Below are positions 32,999-43,925 of a DNA stretch of 64,000 bases, piece after piece. Numbering within the stretch: the first letter of the stretch is position 1; each line of letters begins with the position of its first letter. The stretch comes from Nephrocerus scutellatus (lineage: Eukaryota; Arthropoda; Insecta; Diptera; Pipunculidae). The stretch spans positions 61,062,832 to 61,126,831 of the forward strand of contig OX352761.1 in NCBI GenBank assembly GCA_947095585.1. Reading direction: 5' to 3'. The notes beneath the pieces were generated by a model that was not told the DNA's origin, ran no database searches, and worked only from the letters and a program-made list of their open reading frames with translations. Both the position numbers and the translations under genes were made by a program.

Positions 32999-33201
32999 AG
33001 ATTATCGTCGTTTTGGAGTATGGAGTGAAATTAGTTAAATGGAAACAGAGAGATTTCATGATTATGAACACGTCCTATTTCCTGATTTTGTCACAAGGAA
33101 ACAGAGAGAATTAAGAAAATGAATTCAAAACAGAAACAAAAATGACAAATTATCGTTTGAAGGGGTTGTCAAAATAGAAAATGAATGTGACAAAAAGAAA
33201 C

Positions 33202-33747
33202 GTAAGTAATGTGAATAGATTTTTGAAAATTATGATATATTTTTGGTATATTTTAAGGTTTAACTTGTTTTTTCAGATATATGATGTGTTAGAGGAACGC
33301 TAGTAGATGGTAAGTAACAAATTGTGAAAGGTAAGTTAAATTGTGCCAATTAGAGGACTTGGATCTTTTAGTGAAAGTTTATATCTGAATTTAATTTGTA
33401 TGGTTGTAGTTAAAGAAAGTCTGGACGGCTCGGACAATTGTGGAACCATGGGGAGTGATGGAGGGACAGGCAGTGTGGAGAGCATGCGATTTGAGTAAGT
33501 ATAAATATAAAAAGATTATGGTAGTGATATTCCGATTTGTTTTTTCTAGGATTTGGAGATTTGGTGTATCCAGATGTGGGTGCTATAGCAGGAAATATTT
33601 CATGTGTATGGTGAGTTGTGTAATTAATTAGATCACTAGGATGGATAAAAACATCACATCCTGGAAGTTGCGGTAATGTGTAAATGATGGGGTGAGTATG
33701 TATCAAATAGGTGAAAATTGGAAATATCTCTTTATATATTTATGCAG
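33202..33747 (+). other. Series of intron-like segments in unit 1 (model for the array)
   Basis: Four consecutive GT...AG segments, all on the plus strand: 33,202-33,276 (75 nt, GTAAGT...TTTTTTCAG), 33,331-33,409 (79 nt, GTAAGT...GTTGTAG), 33,495-33,549 (55 nt, GTAAGT...TTTTTTCTAG) and 33,611-33,747 (137 nt, GTGAGT...TTTATGCAG; a second GTGAGT lies at about 33,690). Exon-like pieces between them are 54, 85 and 61 bp. The sizes match fly introns. The 54-bp piece has a stop in every frame, so a long protein is unlikely; a spliced non-coding RNA fits better. The same order of sites occurs in units 2, 4, 6, 7 and 8. Confidence 0.45.
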
Positions 33748-34744
33748 GTATGTGATGCATTAATAAGGGATGGTTGAACCAGATGTGGGACAGGAGATGA
33801 ACAAGGAGTGGTGGTGTAGAAGGCAAGTTCTATAAAGAACCAGGAAGCTTCCGCGGAAACTTTGAATAATTGTAAGTTGGTTCTTTATGAACCAAGAAGA
33901 ACAATATATGGGCTGATAAGGTAAGAATAAGTTCTTTTAAGAGCTAAAAATGAAAATGTAAGAACAAGTTCTTTTTAGAACTGAAGAAGAATGAAAAGGT
34001 GAGACAAGCACTTTTAAGAGCTAAAATAAGAATCGGTTCTTATAAGGACCAGAAAACATTGAAAAAGAGATAGAATTTACCAATTTTAACATTGTTTAAA
34101 AGTGATTAAAATTGTCCACTAGCGCTGAATTAGTTAGTTTGAAAAAAGATTGCAGAAAAAAATATAGTTTCTAACATTTTACATACAGACAGTTTGACTA
34201 TAAACGGAGAAGATATACATATAAGTATAACTAAATCTTTTTATTTATTTTAACAGCTAAATTTGAATGAAGAATGGTGTGACTGGGTGTAAGTGTAGTA
34301 GCGGAAGGTTTTTAATGTGCAGATGAATCATGAGTGGCCTTCTAAAAGGTTTGTACCATGTGAGCAAGAGTGTATTATGGAAATCTTAATGGGAATAGCA
34401 TAGATCGCTGCGGTAATGTGTCAATGGTTGGGTGAGTATGCAGAAATAAGTACTAACTTTTTCCTATTTTAGGCATAGGGTTTATTTATAAACGTAGTAC
34501 GAGGTTGGATCCTGGATGTGTGTTGCGGAAAGTAAATGCATTTCCAGTAAGGAAACCCATATACCCGCATCGACGGTTATCCATCCTACAGAAGACCTAT
34601 ATGTTCACAAAACCCCCCAACCAATCGAAATGCAAAAAGGATAACATTTCGGTTGGCAGGTTAAGGATTGTGTGAACGGAACTTCTGCAATTATCCTAGC
34701 CGAAACAAACGAAATTTTAATCAACACATGGTTGGATAAATAGA

Positions 34745-35755
34745 TACGATCGTAAAATAGTAAAAATAAAAAGATATTAAATTATAAAGAAGAAGAAACG
34801 AAATAATAAATAATAATAAAGAAAACGAAATAATAAGATAACAAAAAAATAAAATGAAAAGATAAAGAAATAATAAGATAAAAAATGAAAAGAAAAGAAA
34901 AGATAAAAAAATTAAAATAATAAAATAAAAAGATAAAAAATAAAAAGATAAAAAGATTACAAAATAAAAAGGTAACGAAATAATAAAATGAAAAGATAAC
35001 AAAATAAAAAGATAACAAAATAAAAGGATAATAAAATAAAAATATAAAAAGATAACAAAATAAAAAGATAACAAAATAAAAAGATAACTAAATAAAAAGA
35101 TAACAAAATAAAAAGATAACAAAATAAAAAGATAACAAAATAAAAAGATAATAAAATAAAAAGATAACAAAATAAAAAGATAACAAAATAAAAAAATAAA
35201 AAGATAACAAAATAAAAAGATAACAAAATAAAAAGATAAAATAAAAAGATAACAAAATAAAAAGATAAAAAAATAAAAAGATAAAAAGATAACAAAATAA
35301 AAAGATAAAAAGATAACAAAAATAAAAAGATATAAAAAGATAACAAAATAAAAAGAAAAATAGATAACAAAATAAAAAGATAACAAAATAAAAAGATAAC
35401 GAAATAATAGAAAATTAAAAGATAACAAAATAAAAAGATAACAAAATAAAACGATAAAAAGATAACAAAATAAAAAGATAACAAAATAAAAAGATAACAA
35501 AATAAAAAGATAACAAAATAAAAAGATAGCAGAATAAAAAGATAACAAAATAAAAAGATAAAAAGATAACAGAATAAAAAGATAACAAAAATAAAAAGAT
35601 AACAAAATAAAAAGATAAAAAGATAACAAAATAAAAAGATAACAAAAATAAAAAGATAACAAAATAAAAAGATAAAAAGATAACGAAATAATAAAAAATT
35701 AAAAGATAACAAAATGAAAAGATAAAAATTGAAAGGATAACACAATAATAAGTTA
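34745..35755. repeat. A-rich minisatellite, unit 2
   Basis: 16-bp core AAAATAAAAAGATAAC, with 24-bp (extra AAAAAGAT) and 17-bp (extra A) variants. Ends with the conserved TTGAAAGGATAACACAATAA edge. Confidence 0.9.
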
Positions 35756-36539
35756 ATAAATTGAAAAGATTATCGTCGATTTAGAATATGGAATGAATAA
35801 AGTTAAATGGAAACAGAGGGATTTCATGATTATGAACACGTCCTATTTCCTAAGTTTTGTCACATGGAAACAGAGAGACTTTAGAAAATGAATGCAAAAC
35901 AAAAATGACAAATTATAGTTTGAAGGGGATGTCAAAAAAGAAAATGAGTATGACAAAAGGAAACGTAAGTAATGTGAATAGATTTTTGAAAATTATGATA
36001 TATTTTTGGTATATTTTAAAGTTTAAATTGTTATTTCAGATATATGATGTGTTAGAGGAACGCTAGTAGATGGTTAACAAATTGTGAAAGGTAAGTTAAA
36101 CTGTGTTTAATTTGTATGGTTGTAGTTAAAGAAAGTCTGGTCGGCTCGGACAATTGTGGAACCATGGGGAGTGATGGAGGGACAGGCAGTGTGGAGAGCA
36201 TGTGATTTGACTAAGTATAAATATAAAAAGAATATGGTAGTGATATTCAGATTTGTTTTTTCTAGGATTTGGCGAGATTTGGTGTATCCAGATGAGGGTG
36301 CTATAGCAGGAAATATTTCACGTGTATGGTGAGTTGTGTGATTAAGTAGATCACTAGGATGGATAAAACCATCACATCCTGGAAGTTGCGGTAATGTGTA
36401 AATGATGGGGTGAGTATGTATCAAATAGGTGAAAATTAGAAATATCTCTTTATATATTTATGCAGGTATGTGATGCAGCAATAAGGGATGGTTGAACCAG
36501 ATGTGGGACAGGAGATGAGCAAGGAGTGGTGGTGTAAAA

Positions 36540-36775
36540 GGCAAGTTCTATAGAGAACCAGGAAGCTTCCGCGGAAACTTTGAATAATTGTAAGTTGGTT
36601 CTTTTTGAACCAGGAAGAACAATAAATGGGCTGATAAGGTAAGAATAAGTTGTTTTAAGAGCTAAAAATGAAATGTAAGAACAAGTTCTTTTTAGAGCTG
36701 AAGTAGAATGAAAAGGTGAGACAAGCTCTTTTAAGAGCTAAAATAAGAATCGGTTCTTATAAGGACTAGAAAACA
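36540..36775 (+). repeat. Cluster of short palindromes (unit 2 example)
   Basis: Five or six short inverted repeats follow one another at 40-60 bp spacing: GTTCTATAGAGAAC, GGTTCTTTTTGAACC, AGTTGTTTTAAGAGCT, AGTTCTTTTTAGAGCT, AGCTCTTTTAAGAGCT and GGTTCTTATAAGGACT. Most are preceded by GTAAG, GTGAG or ATAAG. They are variants of one motif with compensating-type changes in some arms. The cluster recurs at 33,831-34,060, 40,195-40,430, 47,905-48,140 and 62,340-62,445. Confidence 0.65.
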
Positions 36776-37310
36776 TTGAAAAAGAGATAGAATTTACCAA
36801 TTTTAACATTGTTTAAAAGTGATTATAATTGTCCACTAGCGCTGAATTAGTTAGTTGGAAAAAGGTTGCAGAAAAAATATAGTTTCTAACATTTTACATA
36901 CAGACAGTTTGACTATAAACGGAGAAGATATACATATAAGTATAACTAAATCTCTTTATTTATTTAAACAGCTAAATTTGAATGAAGAATGGTGTGGCTG
37001 GGTGTAAGTGTAGTAGCGGAAGGTTTTTAATGTGCCAATGGTTGGGTGAGTATGCAGAAATAAGTACTAATTTTTTCTATTTTAGGCATAGGACGCTTTT
37101 GAGTAATCGATCAACAAAATATGAGAGATTAATTACAGAAGCAGGAAAATTAACATGAATAAATGCTAATGTGTGCACGGGATCCTTTTTGATTTGTGAG
37201 AAACCTTACAAAGTATATATGACAACAAAATAACAATAAAAAACGGTTCTTATAAGAACTGGAAAATTTTAATAAAAGAGATAGAGTTGTTCGGCCCCAA
37301 CCACAGGGCC

Positions 37311-37344
37311 TCATCAGCGAGCTTAATGGCTCACGGCCTGATGA
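37311..37344 (+). other. Conserved hairpin at the unit boundary (unit 2 example)
   Basis: TCATCAG (37,311-37,317) pairs with CTGATGA (37,338-37,344), and GAGC (37,319-37,322) pairs with GCTC (37,329-37,332) around a 6-nt loop. A one-base bulge lies on one side and five bases on the other. It is preceded by GGCCCCAACCACAGGGCC and kept nearly unchanged in units 2, 3, 4, 6, 7, 8 and 9, about 150-185 bp before the TATAAA module. Confidence 0.6.
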
Positions 37345-37463
37345 ATTTTGAAATAGGATGGTGGCCAGAAGCCAGAGATTGAATGTTAGGTGGTTTATAT
37401 AGTATGACTAACATTGGGGTTATATACCTAATATAAAAATGTATACTTAGATTTAAAAGAAAT

Positions 37464-37832
37464 ATGGTAATGTGTGTGGGTCTTACCTTGTATTTTTATA
37501 AACGTAGTACGAGGTTGGGTCCTGGATGTGTGTTGCGGAAAGTAAATGCATTTCCAGTAAGGAAATCCATATACCCGCATCGACGGTTAGCCAGCCTACA
37601 GAAGACCTATATGTCCACAAATGCCCCCAACCAATCGAAATGTATGAGTTTTTTTTATAAACGTAGTACGAGGTTGGGTCCTGGATGTGTGTTGCGGAAA
37701 GTAAATGCATTTCCAGTAAGGAAATCCATATACCCGCATCGACGGTTAGCCATCCTACAGAAGACCTATATGTCCACAAATGCCCCCAACCAATCGAAAT
37801 GTATAAAGGATAACACTTCAGTTGGCGGTTAA
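37464..37832 (+). other. Open frame across two 159-bp modules (doubtful coding)
   Basis: The module period is 159 bp (53 codons), so the tandem pair in unit 3 is read in one open frame of 122 codons: an Arg/Lys-rich peptide with YKRSTRLGPGCVLRKVN repeated. The same frame is open in units 4, 5, 8, 9 and 10, and the complementary strand is open too. Differences between copies mostly change amino acids (G to D, S to I, F to Y), which argues against selection on a protein. The TATAAA at each module head would instead suit a promoter. No homologue is known to me. Confidence 0.3.
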
Positions 37833-40800
37833 GGATTGTGTGGACGGAACTTCTGCAATAATCCTAGCCGAAACAAACGAAAATTTTAGGCAACACGTGG
37901 TTGGATAAATGGATATGATAGTAAAATAATAAAAATAAGATAAAAATAGTAAATAACAAAATAATAAATTGAAAGGATAATAAAATGAAAAGATAACGAA
38001 ATAATAAGATAATAAAATAATAAAATAATAAAGAAAAAATAAAGAAGAAAACGAAATAATAAAAAAATGAAAAGATAATGAAATGAAAAGATAACAAAAT
38101 AAAAAGATAACAAAATAAGAAGATAACAAAATAAAAAATAAAAAGATAACAAAATAAAAAATAACAAAATAAAAAGATAACGAAATAATAAAAAATGAAA
38201 AGAAAACAAAATAATAAAATGAAAAGATAACAAAATAAAAAGATAAAAAGATAACAAAATAAAAGGATAACAAAATAAAAAGATAACAAAGTAAAAAGAT
38301 AAGAAAATAAAAATATAACAAAATAAAAAGATAACAAAATAAAAAAATAAAAAGAGAACGAAATAATAAAAAAAATGAAAAAGAAACAAAATAATAAAAT
38401 GAAAAGATAACGAAATAATAAAATAATGAAATGAAAAGATAACAAAAAAAAAAGATAACAAAATAAAAAAATAAAAAGATAACAAAATAAAAGGATAACA
38501 AAATAAAAATATAACAAAATAAAAAGAAAATGATAACAAAATAAAAAGATAACGAAACAATAAAAAAGGAAAGATAACGAAATAATAAGATAATAAAATG
38601 AAAAGAAAAGAAAAGATAACAAAATAAAAAGATAACGAAATAATAAAATAATGAAATGAAAAGATAATAAAAACAAAAGATAACAAAATAAAAAAATAAA
38701 AAGATAAAAAGATAAATAGATAACAAAATAAAAAGATAACAAAATAAAAATATAACAAAATAAAAAGATAAAAAGATAACAAAATAAAAAGATTACAAAA
38801 ATAAAAAGATAACAAAATAAAAAGATAAAAAGATAACAAAATAAAAAGATAACAAAAATAAAAAGGTAACAAAATAAAAAGATAACAAAATAAAAAGATA
38901 ACAAAATAAAAAGATAAAAAGATAACAAAATAAAAAGATAACAAAATAAAAAGATAAAAAGATAACAAAATAAAAAGATAACAAAATAAAAAGATAACAA
39001 AATAAAAAGATAACAAAATAAAAAGATAACAAAATAAAAAGATAAAAAGATAACAAAATAAAAAGATAACAAAAATAAAAAGATAACAAAATAAAAAGAT
39101 AACAAAATAAGAAGATAACAAAAAAAAAGATAACAAAATAAAAAGATAACAAAATAAAAAGATAACAAAATAAAAAGATAAAAAGATAACAAAATAAAAA
39201 GATAAAAAAATTAAAATATTAAAATAAAAAGATTACAAAATAAAAAGGTAACGAAATAATAAAATGAAAAGATAACACAATAAAAAGATAACAAAATGAA
39301 AGGATAATAAAATAAAAAGATAAAAAGATAACAAAATAAAAAGATAACAAAATAAAAAGAGAACAAAATAAAAAGATAACAAAATAAAAAGATAACAAAA
39401 TAAAAAAATAAAAAGATAACAAAATGAAAAGATAAAAATTGAAAGGATAACACAATAATAAGTTAATAAATTGAAAAGATTATCGTCGATTTAGAATATG
39501 GAATGAATAAAGTTAAATGGAAACAGAGGGATTTCATGATTATGAACACGTCCTATTTCCTAAGTTTTGTCACATGGAAACAGAGAGACTTTAGAAAATG
39601 AATGCAAAACAAAAATGACAAATTATAGTTTGAAGGGGATGTCAAAAAAGAAAATGAATATGACAAAAGGAAACGTAAGTAATGTGAATAGATTTTTGAA
39701 AATTATGATATATTTTTGGTATATTTTAAAGTTTAAATTGTTATTTCAGATATATGATGTGTTAGAGGAACGCTAAGTGTGTTTAATTTGTATGGTTGTA
39801 GTTAAAGAAAGTCTGGACGGCTCGGACAATTGTGGAACCATGGGGAGTGATGGAGTGACAGGCAGTGTGGAGAGCATGTGATTTGAGTAAGTATAAATAT
39901 AAAAAGAATATGGTAGTGATATTCAGATTTATTTTTTCTAGGATTTGGCGAGATTTGGTGTATCCAGATGAGGGTGCTATAGCAGGAAATATTTCATGTG
40001 TATGGTGAGTTGTGTGATTAAGTAGATCACTAGGATGGATAAAACCATCACATCCTGGAAGTTGCGGTAATGTGTAAATGATGGGGTGAGTATGTATCAA
40101 ATAGGTGAAAATTAGAAATGTGTGATGCAGCAATAAGGGATGGTTGAACCAGATGTGGGACAGGAGATGAACAAGGAGTGGTGGTGTAAAAGGCAAGTTC
40201 TATAGAGAACCAGGAAGCTTCCGCGGAAACTTTGAATAATTGTAAGTTGGTTCTTTTTGAACCAGGAAGAACAATAAATGGGCTGATAAGGTAAGAATAA
40301 GTTGTTTTAAGAGCTAAAAATGAAATGTAAGAACAAGTTCTTTTTAGAGCTGAAGTAGAATGAAAAGTTGAGACAAGCTCTTTTAAGAGCTAAAATAAGA
40401 ATAGGTTCTTATAAGGACTAGAAAACATTGAAAAAGAGATAGAATTTACCAATTTTAACATTGTTTAAAAGTGATTATAATTGTCCACTAGCGCTGAATT
40501 AGTTAGTTGGAAAAAGGTTGCAGAAAAAATATAGTTTCTAACATTTTACATACAGACAGTTTGACTATAAACGGAGAAGATATACATATAAGTATAACTA
40601 AATCTCTTTATTTATTTTAACAGCTAAATTTGAATGAAGAATGGTGTGGCTGGGTGTAAGTGTAGTAGCGGAAGGTTTTTAATGTGCCAATAGTTGGGTG
40701 AGTATGCAGAAATAAGTACTAATTTTTTCTATTTTAGGCATAGGACGCTTTTGAGTAATCGATCAACAAAATATGAGAGATTAATTACAGAAGCAGGAAA

Positions 40801-41142
40801 ATTAACATGAATAAATGCTAACGTGTGCACGGGATCCTTTTTGATTTGTGAGAAACCTTACAAAGTATATATGAGAACAAAATAACAATAAAAAACGGTT
40901 CTTGTAAGAACTGGAAAATTTTAATGAAAGAGATAGAGTTGTTCGGCCCCAACCACAGAGCCTCATCAGCGAGCTTAATGGCTCACGACCTGATGAATTT
41001 TGAAATAGGATGGTGGCCAGGAGCCAGAGATTGAATGTTAGGTGGTTTATATAGTATGACTAACATTGGGGTTATATACCTAATATAAAAATGTATACTT
41101 AGATTTAAAAGAAATATGGTAATGTGTGTGGGTCTTACCTTG
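37491..41142 (+). repeat. Tandem array unit 3
   Basis: Two 159-bp TATAAA modules (37,497 and 37,656) in tandem; linker; the longest A-rich minisatellite here (37,920-39,470); splice-signal block (39,472-40,195) with a deletion that removes the second intron-like segment and the TTTATATATTTATGCAG acceptor; palindromes (40,195-40,430); later block to 40,935; hairpin near 40,960-41,000. GAGTAAGT donor intact. Confidence 0.85.
37920..39470. repeat. A-rich minisatellite, unit 3
   Basis: About 1.55 kb of the same 16-bp repeat. The left third is richer in AAATGAAAAG and AATAATAA variants; the right two thirds are close to the pure core. Confidence 0.9.
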
Positions 41143-43925
41143 TATTTTTATAAACGTAGTACGAGGTTGGGTCCTAGATGTGTGTTGCGGAAAGTAAATG
41201 CATTTCCAGTAAGGAAATCCATATACCCGCATCGACGGTTAGCCAGCCTACAGAAGACCTATATGTCCACAAATGCCCCCAACCAATCGAAATGTATGAG
41301 TTTTTTTTATAAACGTAGTACGAGGTTGGGTCCTGGATGTGTGTTGCGGAAAGTAAATGCATTTCCAGTAAGGAAATCCATATACCCGCATCGACGGTTA
41401 GCCATCCTACAGAAGACCTATATGTCCACAAATGCCCCCAACCAATCGAAATGTATGAAGGATAACACTTCGGTTGGCGGTTAAGGATTGTGTGGACGGA
41501 ACTTCTGCAATAATCCTAGCCGAAACAAACGAAAATTTTAAGCAACACGTGGTTGGATAAATGGATATGATAGTAAAATAATAAAAATAAGATAAAAAAT
41601 AGTAAAAACAAAATAATAAATTGAAAGGATAATAAAAAGAAAAGATAACGAAATAATAAGACAACAAAATAATAAAATAATAAAGAAAAAATAAAGAAGA
41701 AAACGAAATAATAAAAAAATGAAAAGATAATGAAATGAAAAGATAACAAAATAAAAAGATAACAAAATAAGAAGATAACAAATTAAAAAGATAAAAAGAT
41801 AACAAAATAAAAAGATAAAAAGATAACAAAAATAAAAAGATATAAAAATATAACAAAATAAAAAGATTAATTGATAACAAAATAAAAAGATAACGAAATA
41901 ATAAAAAATTAAAAGATAACAAAATAAAAAGATAACAAAATAAAAAGATAACAAAATAAAAAGATAACAAAATAAAAAGATAACAAACTAAAAAGATAAA
42001 AAGATAACAAAATAAAAAGATAACAAAATAAAAAGATAAAAAGATAACAAAATAAAAAGATTACAAAAATAAAAAGATAACAAAATAAAAAGATAACAAA
42101 ATAAAAAGATAACAAAATAAAAAGATAACAAAAATAAAAGGATAACAAAATAAAAAGATAACAAAATAAAAAGATAACAAAATAAAAAGATAAAAAGATA
42201 ACAAAATAAAAAGATAAAACGATAACAAAATAAAAAGATAAAAAGATAACAAAATAAAAAGATAACAAAAATAAAAAGATAACAAAATAAAAAGATAAAA
42301 AGATAACAAAAAAAAAAGATAACAAAATAAAAAGATAATAAAATAAAAAGATAAAAAGATAACAAAATAAAATGATAACAAAATAAAAAGATAACAAAAT
42401 AAAAAGATAACAAAATAAAAAAATAAAAAGATAACAAAATAAATAAATAAAAAGATAACAAAATAAAAAAATAAAAAGATATAAAATAAAAAGATAACAA
42501 AATAAAAAGATAACAAAATAGAAAGATAACAAAATAAAAAGATAACAAAATAGAAAGATAAAAAGATAACAAAATAAAAAGGTAAAAAGATAACAAAATA
42601 AAAAGATAAAAAGATAACAAAAATAAAAAGATATAAAAATATAACAAAATAAAAAGATTAATAGATAACAAAATAAAAAGATAACAAAATAAAAAGATTA
42701 CAAAATAAAAAGATACCAAAATAATAAAAAATTAAAAGATAACAAAATAAAAAGATAACAAAATAAAAAGATAACAAAATAAAAAGATAACAAAAATAAA
42801 AAGATAACAAAATAAAAAGATAAAAAGATAACGAAATAATAAAAAATTAAAAGATAACAAACTGAAAAGATAAAAATTGAAAGGATAACACAAAAATAAG
42901 TTAATAAATTGAAAAGATTATCGTCGATTTAGAATATGGAGTGAATAAATTTAATTGGAAACAGAGGGATTTCTTGATTATGAACACGTCCTATTTCCTG
43001 AGTTGTGTCACATGGAAACAGAGAGACTTTAGAAAATGAATGCAAAACAAAAATGACAAATTATAGTTTGAAGGGGATGTCAAAATAGAAAATGAATGTG
43101 ACTTAAGGAAACGTAAGTAATGTGAATAGATGTTTGAAAATTATGATATATTTTTGGTATATTTTAAAGTGTAAATTGTTATTTCAGATATATGATGTGT
43201 TAGAGGAACGCTAGTAGATGGTTAACAAATTGTGAAAGGTAAGTTAAACTGTGTTTAATTTGTATGGTTGTAGTTAAAGAAAGTCTGGACGGCTCGGACA
43301 ATTGTGGAACCATGGGGAGTGATGGAGGGACAGGCAGTGTGGAGAGCATGTGATTTGACTAAGTATAAATATAAAAAGTATATGGTAGTGATATTCAGAT
43401 TTGTTTATTCTAGGATTTGGCGAGATTTGGTGTATCCAGATGAGGGTGCTATAGCAGGAAATATTTCATGTGTATGGTGAGTTGTGTGATTAAGTAGATC
43501 ACTAGGATGGATAAAACCATCACATCCTGGAAGTTGCGGTAATGTGTAAATGATGGGGTGAGTATGTATCAAATAGGTGAAAATTAGAAATATCTCTTTA
43601 TATATTTATGCAGGTATGTGATGCAGCAATAAGGGATGGTTGAACCAGATGTGGGACAGGAGATGAACAAGGAGTATGGGATTTAATGCAAGTGGGTTGC
43701 ATTTTGGTGGTCGCTGGAAACGTTTTCGGCCCCAACCACAGGGCCTCATCAGCAAGCTTAATGGCTCACGGCCTGATGAATTTGGAAATAGGATGGTGGC
43801 CAGAAGCCAGAGATTGAATGTTAGGTGGTTTATATAGTATGACTAACATTGGGGTTATATACCTAATATAAAAATGTATACTTAGATTTAAAAGAAATAT
43901 GGTAATGTGTGTGGGTCTTACCTTG
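41143..43925 (+). repeat. Tandem array unit 4
   Basis: Two TATAAA modules (41,149 and 41,308); linker; minisatellite (41,575-42,905); splice-signal block (42,910-43,675). The palindrome cluster and later block are absent: the sequence passes from AACAAGGAG directly to TATGGGATTTAATGCAAG. The small hairpin AATGCAA-GTGGG-TTGCATT (43,685-43,703) and the large hairpin (about 43,745-43,780) follow. Donor variant GACTAAGT. Confidence 0.85.
41575..42905. repeat. A-rich minisatellite, unit 4
   Basis: Same 16-bp core with 24-bp variants, and a GATTAATTGATAAC marker shared with unit 6 in the form GATTAATAGATAAC. Confidence 0.9.

Larger units (their letters stand above)
32053..34480 (+). repeat. Tandem array unit 1
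   Basis: First unit, joined to the gypsy 3' UTR. Parts: one TATAAA-headed module (32,065-32,210); a linker shortened by an internal deletion; A-rich minisatellite in two blocks (32,276-32,600; 32,695-32,998) separated by a unique 90-bp spacer with a CCCCCCC run; splice-signal block (32,999-33,830); palindrome cluster (33,831-34,060); and a last block (34,075-34,480) with TTTTAACAG and a perfect TACTAAC box at 34,451-34,457. It is the most diverged unit; for example, its second intron-like segment is 79 bp where other units have 35. Confidence 0.8.
34481..37490 (+). repeat. Tandem array unit 2
   Basis: One TATAAA module of the B subtype (34,487-34,632; GGATCC, AAACCC and TTATCC variants); linker with inverted repeat; minisatellite (34,745-35,755); splice-signal block (35,760-36,535); palindromes (36,540-36,775); later block (36,790-37,280) with TTTAAACAG and a TACTAAT box; hairpin (37,311-37,344). 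The donor after exon-like segment c is changed from GAGTAAGT to GACTAAGT. Confidence 0.85.

Noticed and set aside
36107..36424. 105-codon minus-strand ORF repeated in units 2, 3, 6, 7 and 9-type blocks
   Set aside because: It overlaps the plus-strand splice-signal block and is conserved only because the units are nearly identical. In unit 1, the diverged unit, it is frameshifted and its second half differs.
37335..37345. Box C/D snoRNA (TGATGA and CTGA motifs in the boundary hairpin)
   Set aside because: The two motifs overlap within the hairpin stem and are not spaced as in a C/D snoRNA. There is no terminal stem of the right kind.
37864..39192. Long minus-strand ORFs (up to 442 codons) that look like multi-pass membrane proteins
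   Set aside because: They are the complement of the 16-bp A-rich minisatellite, which is free of stops in all three phases and gives the same residue cycle in each. Similar ORFs at 34,721-35,745, 41,407-42,719, 44,442-45,504, 45,630-47,119, 56,252-57,149, 58,673-59,787 and 61,038-62,144 have the same cause.
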